8,142 nt of DNA from Solirubrobacterales bacterium (GTDB lineage Bacteria > Actinomycetota > Thermoleophilia > Solirubrobacterales > 70-9): assembly GCA_030152505.1 (NCBI GenBank), contig JASLJO010000023.1:1-8142 (forward strand). The letters are read 5' to 3'. Below the pieces are notes generated by a model. That model searched no databases and was not told where the DNA came from. It saw only the letters and a program-made list of their open reading frames with translations. Shown one piece after another: positions 1-6,285 of the stretch; the first letter of the stretch is position 1; each line of letters opens with the position of its first letter. The position numbers and the translations under genes were made by a program.

Positions 1-805
1 GCCGCGGCGTGGCCGCTGCGACGATCGCGCCGCCGCCGAGCAGCTCGAGGGCGATGAAGGAGCGCACCCAGCTCTCGCGCAGGTCCGACCACATGACCAC
101 GGTCGGCATGGCGAGGAAGGCGGCGATCAGCAGCCAGCGCAGCCAGCGGCGGCGGTCGATCGGCTCGACGGTGAGCGCCGCAGCGAGCACCGTGGCGGCG
201 ATCGCGTAGGCGCCGAAGTTGATCTTGGTCATCAGCGCCGCGGCCAGCAACCCGCCGGCGAGGCCGCCGAGCAGCGCGGTGCGCCGCCCCGGACTGTGGA
301 CGGCGACCAGGGTGAAGCAGGAGAGCAGCAGGACGAGCAGGCCGTGCGGGTGCATCGGCTCGGGGAAGAGCGCGTAGAGGACGGCGAACGCCACCACCAT
401 CCCGGCGAGGCCGAGCGCCAGCCGTCCGGTGAGGCGCTGGCAGGCGAGCCCGAGCACGAAGCTGGTCAGCACCCAGATGACGATCACGACCGCGCGGCTG
501 CCGTCGGTGGTGAAGGCATGGCCGCTGAGCGCCGCCAGGCCGCCGAAGAACTCGAAGAAGAACGGCCCGTAGGGAGAGAAGATGTCGGTGTAGAGAGGAT
601 GGCCGTGGGCGAAGGCGTTGAGGGTGACCAGCACCGTGCCCTCGTCGTCGTAGCTGGCGAAGCCGGCGAAGATCGCCCCGTAGGCGGCGACGACGGCCCC
701 GAGCGCGATCAGCATGTAGAGGACGATCGCCCGGACGGTCGGGTCGGCGGCGGTTTCAGCCCATATCGAGCCGCCGCGCGGCTGCGGCGATCGATTGCCT
801 GCCAT
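1..805 (-). CDS. GT-C fold membrane glycosyltransferase, C-terminus off the left edge
   Basis: Likely a polytopic membrane glycosyltransferase that takes a sugar from a polyprenyl-phosphate donor on the outer face of the membrane; acceptor unknown. My translation gives 268 open residues up to the edge. A short polar N-terminus is followed by a first membrane span at about residues 26-48, then an external loop with an acidic SYDDEG motif (D53, D54, E55) where GT-C enzymes usually carry the catalytic acid. A HPLYTDIFSPYGPFFFEFFG stretch at 69-88 is typical of PMT/ArnT-like proteins. Further hydrophobic segments lie near 104-120, 129-147, 152-168, 178-212, 221-237 and 248-264. The ATG at 805-803 shares one base with the TGA of the upstream synthase (TGATG), so translation is probably coupled. 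That neighbour makes mannosyl-phospholipid, which suggests but does not prove mannose as the sugar. A lipid flippase or polymerase is less likely given the DDEG loop. The missing C-terminus prevents family assignment. Confidence 0.75.
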   Translation of the reverse strand, partial: MAGNRSPQPRGGSIWAETAADPTVRAIVLYMLIALGAVVAAYGAIFAGFASYDDEGTVLVTLNAFAHGHPLYTDIFSPYGPFFFEFFGGLAALSGHAFTTDGSRAVVIVIWVLTSFVLGLACQRLTGRLALGLAGMVVAFAVLYALFPEPMHPHGLLVLLLSCFTLVAVHSPGRRTALLGGLAGGLLAAALMTKINFGAYAIAATVLAAALTVEPIDRRRWLRWLLIAAFLAMPTVVMWSDLRESWVRSFIALELLGGGAIVAAATPR

Positions 806-1536
806 CAGCGCGATTTCCCGCCGAAGCGCAGCAGGGGCACCCGCCAGGCGGCCTCGGCGACGATCGAGCGGTCCATCTTCGACGTCCCAGCCTGACGATC
901 GCGGAAGACGATCGGCACCTCGACCACCTCGAAGCCCCGCTGGATCGCGCGGTAGGTCATCTCGATCTGGAAGGCATAGCCACGGGAGCGGATCGAGTCG
1001 AGGTCGATCGCCTCCAGCACCTCGCGGCGGAAGCACTTGAAGCCGCCGGTGAGGTCGTGCACGCCGACGCCGAGGACGAGCCGCGCGTAGGTGCTGCCGC
1101 CGCGGCTGATCGCCCGGCGCAGTGGGCTCCAGTCGGCGACGCCGCCGCCGGCGACGTAGCGCGAGCCAATCGCCAGGTCGGCCCGTTCGCCGGCCTCGAG
1201 CAGCCTCGGCAGGTAGGCCGGGTCATGCGAGAAGTCGGAGTCCATCTCCAGGATCAGGCCGGCACCCGCAGCGAGGGCGCGGCGAAAGCCGGCGATGTAG
1301 GCGGGGCCGAGGCCTTCCTTGTGGGGCCGGTGCAGAACCTCGATCGCCTCGTGCTCGGCGGCGAGGCGATCGGCGATCTCGCCGGTGCCGTCGGGGGAGC
1401 TGTCGTCGACGATCAGCACCCTGGCGGTGGCCGGCAGCTTCGCCAGGACCGCGGTTGCGAAGGCCTCGATGTTGCCCGCCTCGTTGTAGGTCGGCAGGAC
1501 GAGCCAGGCCGGCCCCTGTGGTGCGCGCTGCGACAT
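805..1536 (-). CDS. Polyprenol-phosphate mannose synthase (GT2, Dpm1/Ppm1 catalytic type)
   Basis: A cytosolic GT-A enzyme of 243 residues expected to transfer mannose from GDP-mannose to polyprenyl phosphate, giving the donor for extracytoplasmic mannosylation. The family motifs appear in order: LPTYNEAGNIE near residues 14-24 for nucleotide binding, LIVDDSSPDGTGE at 41-53, the metal-binding DSD at 99-101 within EMDSDFSHDP, GSRYV at 124-128, DLTGGFKCFRR at 161-171 and SRGYAFQIEM at 184-193. The length matches the soluble bacterial/archaeal form. There is no C-terminal membrane domain and no fused acyltransferase such as in mycobacterial Ppm1. The ATG at 1536 is the natural start, as it sits just ahead of the first conserved strand; I see no strong ribosome binding site. 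It lies 36 bp downstream of the glycoside hydrolase and overlaps the GT-C gene by one base, so the three probably form one transcript. A glucose-specific homologue cannot be excluded from sequence alone. Confidence 0.88.
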   Translation of the reverse strand: MSQRAPQGPAWLVLPTYNEAGNIEAFATAVLAKLPATARVLIVDDSSPDGTGEIADRLAAEHEAIEVLHRPHKEGLGPAYIAGFRRALAAGAGLILEMDSDFSHDPAYLPRLLEAGERADLAIGSRYVAGGGVADWSPLRRAISRGGSTYARLVLGVGVHDLTGGFKCFRREVLEAIDLDSIRSRGYAFQIEMTYRAIQRGFEVVEVPIVFRDRQAGTSKMDRSIVAEAAWRVPLLRFGGKSR

Positions 1537-1572
1537 CGGCGGGATGCTATTTGTTGGCTGAGCGCCCGGGCC

Positions 1573-2712
1573 CTACGGTCGCGGCCTGCCGCCGGTGATA
1601 TGGACCAGGGCATGCCAGGCGGGCTTCGGGCGATAGCGGTCGGCTTCGCGGAAGAGGCCGACGGAGTCACAGAAGTTGCAGTAGTAGCGCGAGTCTTTCC
1701 AGGTGAACCAGTAGGCCGCCTTGAGATTGAGCCGGTGGCGGTTGGCCAGCATGTAGCGGTAAGCGCCGCGCAGTTCGCGCGCCTGACCGCCGATGCCCTG
1801 CTCGAAGGCGACGACATTGGGGTCGTACTGCGATCCCCAGCCCATCTCGGTGATGTAGAGGCCGGCGCTCGGATCGTGGTTGCGCAGGACGACTTCCCGC
1901 ATCTGCTCGACCATCCTTTCCAGATCTTCGACGTGGAAGGCATAGGGATGCAGGGCGACGGCGTCGAAATAGTGCCTGATGCCGGGAACCTGGTAGAGCG
2001 CTTCGAGGAAGTCGTCGGCGTCCATGCCGCGCTTGCCTTCCTGGTCGGGTTCGCCGAAGAGCCCGGAGAGGAGGACCTGGGCGCGGGGGTCGGCCGACTT
2101 GACCGCCTGGTAGCTGATCTTCAGCAGGCGGGCATAGCGGGTCGGGGAAACCGGATAGGCGAAGTAGAAGAAATTGGCCTCGTTCCAGATCTGCCAGACG
2201 TGGATCGGGATCACGCGGTGGACGACGATTCCGTCCTCGGCGACCTGGGGACTGTGCTCGGTCCAGAATTCCCCACCCGGGCCGTACCGTCTGACGACCG
2301 CTTCGACGAACGTCATCCAGCCCTGCCGCGCACGGGCGTTGTCGATCGGCAGCGTTTTCGACCTGTGCCCGATCCAGCGTGGAACGCCGGCGAGGAAGGG
2401 CAGCACCCGCAGGCCCTGGTTGACCGCGGTGGCGATCTCACGGTCCGTCCCTTCCCAGTTGTAGGGGCCGCGCTTGGTCGGCTGGATGCTTTCCCAGCCG
2501 ATCGGCAGGCGGATGGCGCCGACGCGGGCGGCACGCAGGTAACGCGCGTCTTCTTCAGAGATCACCGCCTGCGGCACGATGCCGAAGAAGCTGCGCGGTG
2601 CCGCCTGAGCGGTGCCGGCGACCGAGAAGGATGTGTTGGCGGCAGCCCCGGCGACGGCTGCGACGGCAACCAGGGCAACGGCGATCGATGCTCTTCTCAT
2701 CCTCTGTCCCAT
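1573..2712 (-). CDS. Secreted clan GH-A glycoside hydrolase (GH39/GH5-like)
   Basis: A 379-residue exported (beta/alpha)8-barrel glycosidase. The N-terminus has basic residues, then a hydrophobic Ala/Val run (about 9-25) and a small-residue region ending AQAA near 35-38, which reads as a Sec signal peptide. The mature part begins with the usual FFGI strand (42-45). WQIWNEAN at 173-180 supplies the expected acid/base Glu178, and LYITEMGWG at 285-293 supplies the nucleophile Glu289; NE on strand 4 and E on strand 7 are diagnostic of clan GH-A retaining enzymes. ALHPYAF (253-259) is another conserved barrel strand. AYWFTWKD at 333-340 is strand 8, followed by a CNFC pair (C345, C348) that could form a disulfide or bind metal. 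Substrate is unknown. The ATG at 2712 gives a longer leader; a second ATG at 2700 has GGGA a few bases upstream and is equally plausible. The gene probably heads a unit with the mannose synthase and GT-C genes. Confidence 0.8.
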   Translation of the reverse strand: MGQRMRRASIAVALVAVAAVAGAAANTSFSVAGTAQAAPRSFFGIVPQAVISEEDARYLRAARVGAIRLPIGWESIQPTKRGPYNWEGTDREIATAVNQGLRVLPFLAGVPRWIGHRSKTLPIDNARARQGWMTFVEAVVRRYGPGGEFWTEHSPQVAEDGIVVHRVIPIHVWQIWNEANFFYFAYPVSPTRYARLLKISYQAVKSADPRAQVLLSGLFGEPDQEGKRGMDADDFLEALYQVPGIRHYFDAVALHPYAFHVEDLERMVEQMREVVLRNHDPSAGLYITEMGWGSQYDPNVVAFEQGIGGQARELRGAYRYMLANRHRLNLKAAYWFTWKDSRYYCNFCDSVGLFREADRYRPKPAWHALVHITGGRPRP

Positions 2713-2771
2713 CTTTTCGGCTAAACCTGAAGGCGGCGCGAAGTCGCGGGGTCTCCCGGGCGCGGGCGGGG

Positions 2772-2777
2772 ACTCTA
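2772..2777 (-). promoter_or_regulatory. Possible -10 hexamer for the glycoside hydrolase operon
   Basis: In the 86-bp gap between divergent genes the minus strand reads TAGAGT, fitting the actinobacterial TANNNT -10 consensus. It lies about 60 bases from the hydrolase ATG, which would leave a leader of roughly 50 bases. I see no well-spaced -35; TTCACA occurs upstream but with a spacing of 20. Assigned by eye only. Confidence 0.3.
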
Positions 2778-2782
2778 AGCCC

Positions 2783-2788
2783 TACGAT
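2783..2788 (+). promoter_or_regulatory. Possible -10 hexamer giving a leaderless phosphopantetheinyl transferase mRNA
   Basis: TACGAT matches TANNNT and ends 10 bases before the GTG start at 2799, about where transcription would begin. No ribosome binding site precedes the GTG. Together these suggest a leaderless transcript, common in actinobacteria. No -35 is visible. The element sits back to back with the minus-strand TAGAGT at 2777-2772. Confidence 0.35.
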
Positions 2789-2798
2789 CGGCGGCAAT

Positions 2799-3356
2799 GT
2801 GAACCCTTTGAGCGGGAACCCGGGGGGCGAGCTGCATCTCTGGCACGCGCAGCTCGGGGGCGACTCGCCCGCGGCCAGCGCGCTGCCCGCGGCAGAGCGC
2901 GAGCGTGCGGAGAGGCTGACCCGGCCTGAGGCAAGGAGGCACTGGGTTGCCTCGCGCTGGGCTCTGCGCCGGGTCCTCGGTCACCACCTCGGGCGGGAGC
3001 CGGCGGAGATCGAGCTGCGCCTCGGAGAGCACGGCAAGCCGTACCTCGCCGACCCGGGGGTCGCACTCCGCTTCAACCTCAGCCACTCCGGCGAGCTGGC
3101 GCTGATCGCCGTGGTCGAGGGTCTCGAGGTCGGCGTCGACGTGCAGCGGCTCGGCCCGCGGCCGGCGGAGTTCTACGCCCACTGGACGCGGCACGAGGCG
3201 ATCGCCAAGTGCCACGGGGTGGGACTCTGGGCGCCTTTGCCGGATGCGCCGGTGACCGTGGCCGGCTTCGACGCGGGCACGGGATTCGCCGCGGCCGTCG
3301 CCGTCAGCGGCGAGCGGCTGCCGCCGCTGCGGCACCTCACCGTCGAGCGGGGCTGA
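2799..3356 (+). CDS. 4'-phosphopantetheinyl transferase-like protein, compact variant
   Basis: Related to Sfp-type enzymes that move phosphopantetheine from CoA to a carrier-protein serine. The GTG at 2799 gives 185 residues and starts just ahead of the conserved ELHLWHAQL strand (11-19); an in-frame start farther upstream would run back through the divergent hydrolase gene. Family signatures seen: SRWALRRVLGHHLG (52-65), GEHGKPYL (76-83), RFNLSHSGELALIAV (91-105), VGVDVQ (111-116) and WTRHEAIAKCHGVGL (129-143). Two things are odd. The second acidic metal ligand of the usual GVDxE motif is Gln116 (D114, E133 and K137 are kept). Only 12 residues separate Q116 from W129, whereas Sfp has 37 there, so the RFF...E helical linker is absent. 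No frameshift is needed to read through, and the C-terminal half is otherwise normal in pattern. No carrier protein, PKS or NRPS gene is nearby, so the substrate is unknown. It may be active, specialised or decaying. Its stop is 3 bp from the stop of the convergent flavoprotein gene. Confidence 0.78.
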   Translation: MNPLSGNPGGELHLWHAQLGGDSPAASALPAAERERAERLTRPEARRHWVASRWALRRVLGHHLGREPAEIELRLGEHGKPYLADPGVALRFNLSHSGELALIAVVEGLEVGVDVQRLGPRPAEFYAHWTRHEAIAKCHGVGLWAPLPDAPVTVAGFDAGTGFAAAVAVSGERLPPLRHLTVERG

Positions 3357-3359
3357 GCC

Positions 3360-3827
3360 TCAGTAGGTGCCACCGAGCTTGCGGTGGTCCCAGGTTGCGA
3401 TGCGCAGCGACTTGAAATGGATCGCCACCCGCTTGGGCGCCTGTGCTTCGAGCGCCGCCTTGGCGTCTCCCTGGACCGAGTCGATGCCCTCCGCGTAGCG
3501 CACCGTCAGCTCCTCGGCGAAGGCGATCACGGTCTCGAAGTCGCGGTGGATCTCCGCCTCCGCCTCGATCATCGCGCCGCGCAGCTCGCCGTACTCGTGG
3601 CCGGTCTCGATCAGCACCGTGGCGCGCGGGTCGCGTTCCAGGTTGCGCACCTTCTGCGACTTGGCGTAGGTCCAGATCCAGACCTGACCCTGGCGCGGTA
3701 CGAACCAGAGCGGCATCGAGTGAGGGAAGCCACGCGGTCCGTTGGAGGAGATCACGGCGACCCGCTCTCCCTCGAGCAGCTCGAGCAGCTCCGCCTCGCT
3801 CAGCTTGATCTGGTCGCGCCGGCTCAC
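3360..3827 (-). CDS. Split-barrel flavoprotein, PPOX/FDOR-B type (Rv1155-like, FMN or F420)
   Basis: A 155-residue cytosolic protein of the pyridoxamine 5'-phosphate oxidase-like split-barrel superfamily, most like actinobacterial F420-binding FDOR-B proteins. Evidence: RVAVISSNGPRGFPHSMPLWF (22-42), the first barrel hairpin; VWIWTYAKSQKVRNLERDPRA (49-69), a signature in which K56, K59 and R61 would contact the cofactor phosphate; ATVLIETG (69-76); ELRGAMIEAEAEI (81-93); and the closing TWDHRKLGGTY (145-155). Such proteins reduce or oxidise small molecules with FMN or F420; the substrate is not predictable. Translation starts at a GTG (3827), with no alternative start between it and the first conserved helix. 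A TAGAGT hexamer lies 7 bases upstream. The gene is divergent from the DJ-1/PfpI gene, and the shared 108-bp gap holds a centred inverted repeat, so the two may be co-regulated. Confidence 0.82.
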   Translation of the reverse strand: MSRRDQIKLSEAELLELLEGERVAVISSNGPRGFPHSMPLWFVPRQGQVWIWTYAKSQKVRNLERDPRATVLIETGHEYGELRGAMIEAEAEIHRDFETVIAFAEELTVRYAEGIDSVQGDAKAALEAQAPKRVAIHFKSLRIATWDHRKLGGTY

Positions 3828-3834
3828 CGGCCGG

Positions 3835-3840
3835 ACTCTA
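3835..3840 (-). promoter_or_regulatory. Possible -10 hexamer for the flavoprotein gene
   Basis: The minus strand reads TAGAGT (fits TANNNT) with 7 bases between it and the GTG at 3827, so the mRNA would start at or next to the start codon. No ribosome binding site is visible and no -35 match stands out. This is the same arrangement as at the phosphopantetheinyl transferase gene. Confidence 0.35.
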
Positions 3841-3860
3841 CGATGCCGCCGCGAGCGGTG

Positions 3861-3903
3861 CCTGTGGCAGAAAATTAGCGATCATTGTCATTCCTGCCAC
3901 TGG
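3861..3903. promoter_or_regulatory. Inverted repeat centred in a divergent intergenic gap, candidate operator
   Basis: Left arm CCTGTGGCAGAAA (3861-3873) and right arm TTCCTGCCACTGG (3891-3903) are complementary at 11 of 13 positions, including an unbroken 7-bp GTGGCAG/CTGCCAC. They are separated by a 17-base spacer that is AT-rich for this genome. The centre (3882) coincides with the middle of the gap 3828-3935 between the divergent flavoprotein and DJ-1 genes. Both genes are transcribed away from it, so a terminator role makes no sense. A dimeric repressor or activator site serving both promoters is the simplest reading; the regulator is not in this window. Confidence 0.5.
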
Positions 3904-3935
3904 ACGGCGACCGCCGCGGGAGCGAAGATCGGCGC

Positions 3936-4571
3936 ATGCGGATAGCGATCCTGCTTTTCGAGAAGCTCGCCGCCCAAGACGCGGTCGGTCCATACGAGGT
4001 GTTCCGCTGCGTGCCGGGCTGGGAGATCGAGTTCGCCGGCCTCCGTAAGGGCGAGGTCCGCTCCGAAGGCGGCCTCGGCCTCAGCGTCGACCGCACGCTC
4101 GACGAAGTCGAGGACGTCGACCTCGTCCTCGTTCCCGGCGGACGCGGCACCGAGGCCATTGTGAAGGACGAGGCCGTCCTCGACTGGCTGCGCCGCATCG
4201 ACGAGCGGACCAGATGGACGACCTCGGTCTGCACCGGCGCGGAAATCCTCGGCGCCGCCGGACTGCTGGAGGGCAAGCGGGCGACCTCGAACTGGCTCTT
4301 CCTCGACCGCCTGCCCGACTACGGCGCCGAGGCGGTCGGCGGCCGCTGGGTCGAGGACGGCAAGACGATCACCGCCGCCGGCGTCACCGCCGGCATCGAC
4401 ATGGCCCTGCACCTCGTCGGCCGTGAGGCCGGACCCGAGGTCGCCCAGGCTGTGCAGCTCGGCGTCGAGTACGACCCCGACCCCCCGTTCGACTCCGGCT
4501 CCCCCGAGAAGGCCCCGGCGGAGATCGTCGAGCTGGTCAGGTCGGTCAGCCGGGCCGCTACCTCAGCCTGA
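3936..4571 (+). CDS. DJ-1/PfpI family protein, isonitrile hydratase-like
   Basis: A 211-residue cytosolic protein of the class-I glutamine amidotransferase-like DJ-1/PfpI superfamily. MRIAILLFEKLAAQDAVGPYE (1-21) matches the first strand and the acid-bearing (D15) loop of isonitrile hydratase-type members. VDLVLVPGGRGTEA (61-74) is the glycine-rich turn. TTSVCTGAEILGAAGLL (95-111) is the nucleophile elbow with Cys99. RATSNWLFLDRLP (115-127) and TAAGVTAGIDMALHLV (146-161) are also family-typical. The catalytic Cys and the conserved Asp are both present, so it is probably active. The ATG at 3936 is chosen because homologues start at this strand; GGGAG at 3918-3922 is a rather distant ribosome binding site. 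The reaction could be isonitrile hydration, a glyoxalase/deglycase-like step or another thiol-based step; no AraC-type DNA-binding domain is fused to it. The gene overlaps the convergent DUF1906 gene by 14 bp. Confidence 0.82.
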   Translation: MRIAILLFEKLAAQDAVGPYEVFRCVPGWEIEFAGLRKGEVRSEGGLGLSVDRTLDEVEDVDLVLVPGGRGTEAIVKDEAVLDWLRRIDERTRWTTSVCTGAEILGAAGLLEGKRATSNWLFLDRLPDYGAEAVGGRWVEDGKTITAAGVTAGIDMALHLVGREAGPEVAQAVQLGVEYDPDPPFDSGSPEKAPAEIVELVRSVSRAATSA

Positions 4572-6282
4572 GCTGAGCGCCGACGCGGCCGCCCGGGATC
4601 GCCACGAGCAGGTGCGCTTCGGGGCGGCCGCCGCCGCTGGTCAGCAGCTGCCCGCGCGGGCCGAGGCCGAGGCGGAAGGTATGCGAGCTGCCGCCGCCGA
4701 GCTGGAAAGCGTGGTGGGCGATCACCCTGCGCACCCTGCGCGTCCTCACGTGCATCCTGCCCCGGCGGCGGACGACAAAGCTCTGGGGGACCCGGGCGCG
4801 AACAACGATCTGACCCGGGCACTGGACACCCAGTGGCCACTCGCAGCGGACTCGGACACGCACTGCATTCCCCGCTGCCTTCGTCAGCAGCACCGAGATC
4901 GGCACCGGCACGCCGACGTTGCGGCAGCCGAGCAGCTTGTCGGCCCCGGGGCCGATGTCGAGCGCGTAGACGCAGAGGCGCTGCCTGCCGCTGCCGACGA
5001 CCGGGAAGCTGGCTTCGAAGCCGTGGCCGGGGCCGGCGCGCGGGTAGAGCGCCGCGAGGTCGGTGCGTTCCAGGCCGGCGATCGGCCCGAGTTCGTAGCC
5101 GGTCGCCCCGCTTTCGCGGGCTTCGCCGCCGAGGTAGGCGCGGATCGAGACCTGCTTGTGCGGCGCGCTGGGGTCGAATGCCCAGCCGGCGATCTGCACC
5201 TGGCCGGGCGCCGGCGAGGAGACCGCGTCGAAGCTGCCACGGGGGTTGTCGTCGGACGATCCGGTCCCGGCGGTCGCTCCTTCGACGTAGTTGTTGTCGA
5301 CGTTGATCGTCACTCCCCCATAGGTCTCGTCGTGGCCGCCGTTGTACTGGTGGATCCGATGGCCGACCCAGGCGCCGGCCGGGACGTAGGGATCCGAAGC
5401 GGCCGAGGCGCGCCCGTTCCAGTTGGCGAACCAGAGCTCGTCCGGCCCGAGGTAGGAGCTGCCGTACCTGGCGGCGAGGTCGGCGATGCCCGAGGCGCCG
5501 CTGCTGTAGACGCCGGAGACGTAGCCGAGCGCGTGCAGGCGCGCGGTCCAGGCGCCGAGGAAGGCCAGCGTCGCGTTGGTGGCGCTCGTGGTGCGCGTGT
5601 AGCTCTCCATGTCGAAGTAGATCGGGCTGCCTTCGCCAATGCCGGCGATGCGGGCCTGGTTGACGGCGTCGGTCGCCGCTTCGCTCCCCTGCGTGGCGGC
5701 GCTGGCGGCTGAGGTGCTCAACTTGGCGCAGGAGCTGCAGCTCGAGGTCGGCGCCTGCAGGCCGACGTAGGTCGGGATCAGGGACCAGCCGGCGGCGGTC
5801 TGTTCGGCGACCCAGCTCGCCGTCAGGTTGGGCTGCGAGCAACCCCGGTTGGCGCCGCCGATGTAGACGCCGATCGCCCGGTAGGGCGAGGACGACCAAG
5901 CGGACATCGAGCGGCGCGAGGGGGCCGTGCAGGCGTCGAAGCCGAGGCCCGTGTATTCGGAGGCGGCGGAGATGTGGGCGGAGGGGATACGGCTCGCCTG
6001 CGCGCGCGCCCGGGCGGCTCGGGCCTTTGCGCCCGGATCGACGAGGATCGCGCGCCGCCGCCCGATCGCATCCGCGGGGCAGCGCTGGCTCGTCCCGGGC
6101 CTCCCCAGGTAGACGGCCTTGCGGTCGAGCCGCACGCATGCACGCGGGTGCTCGGCCAGCCGAATGACCGGCCAGCCCGCAGGCACGGCAACCCGCTCCC
6201 CGTTGAAGGGGACCGTCTTGGCACTCGCACTCGCGGGCAGGACAGCGGCCAGCGCGAGCAGGCATAGAACGAAACGCCGCAT
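4558..6282 (-). CDS. Secreted DUF1906 (Rv2525c-like, GH25-fold) protein with Ig-like and C-terminal modules
   Basis: An exported multidomain protein of 574 residues. Residues 1-21 form a clear signal peptide (MRR, hydrophobic run, then ASASA with cleavage likely before KT). Residues 22-108 hold a Cys-containing N-terminal segment. Residues about 110-335 form the glycoside hydrolase-like domain of the Rv2525c/DUF1906 family: GLGFDACTAPS (112-121, D116), AIGVYIGGANRGC (136-148), LIPTYVGLQAP (168-178), IYFDMESYTR (221-230, D224 and E226) and VDNNYVEG (328-335). The acids sit where GH25-fold enzymes place theirs, so cell-wall glycan is the likely target. At 346-460 an NPRGSFD...GWAFDPS module follows, an Ig-like unit seen in actinobacterial wall hydrolases. 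At 461-574 comes an Arg-rich predicted beta domain with C480 and C488. No LPXTG or C-terminal membrane span is seen. GGGGGAG lies 3 bases before the ATG. It follows the acylase gene by 67 bp on the same strand. Confidence 0.82.
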   Translation of the reverse strand: MRRFVLCLLALAAVLPASASAKTVPFNGERVAVPAGWPVIRLAEHPRACVRLDRKAVYLGRPGTSQRCPADAIGRRRAILVDPGAKARAARARAQASRIPSAHISAASEYTGLGFDACTAPSRRSMSAWSSSPYRAIGVYIGGANRGCSQPNLTASWVAEQTAAGWSLIPTYVGLQAPTSSCSSCAKLSTSAASAATQGSEAATDAVNQARIAGIGEGSPIYFDMESYTRTTSATNATLAFLGAWTARLHALGYVSGVYSSGASGIADLAARYGSSYLGPDELWFANWNGRASAASDPYVPAGAWVGHRIHQYNGGHDETYGGVTINVDNNYVEGATAGTGSSDDNPRGSFDAVSSPAPGQVQIAGWAFDPSAPHKQVSIRAYLGGEARESGATGYELGPIAGLERTDLAALYPRAGPGHGFEASFPVVGSGRQRLCVYALDIGPGADKLLGCRNVGVPVPISVLLTKAAGNAVRVRVRCEWPLGVQCPGQIVVRARVPQSFVVRRRGRMHVRTRRVRRVIAHHAFQLGGGSSHTFRLGLGPRGQLLTSGGGRPEAHLLVAIPGGRVGAQLRLR

Positions 6283-6285
6283 CTA

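Noticed and set aside
1057..2724. Long open frame of 555 codons on the plus strand
   Set aside because: It is antisense to the mannose synthase and glycoside hydrolase, both of which carry full family motifs. Its product has no recognisable domain and reflects high-GC codon structure.
2598..2798. Upstream extension of the phosphopantetheinyl transferase frame
   Set aside because: It would run through the signal-peptide region of the divergent hydrolase, and its residues are basic, low-complexity and unlike the family. The GTG at 2799 fits the conserved N-terminus.
3353..3363. CTGAGCCTCAG as a bidirectional terminator
   Set aside because: Five-base arms with a one-base loop cannot form a normal hairpin, and no U-tract follows on either strand.
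3885..3935. TTG start adding 17 residues to the DJ-1 protein
   Set aside because: The extra residues precede the conserved first strand, no ribosome binding site is present, and the TTG lies inside the intergenic inverted repeat. The ATG at 3936 is preferred.
4423..5712. 429-codon plus-strand open frame
   Set aside because: It overlaps the end of DJ-1 in another frame and then lies antisense to DUF1906; no family features.
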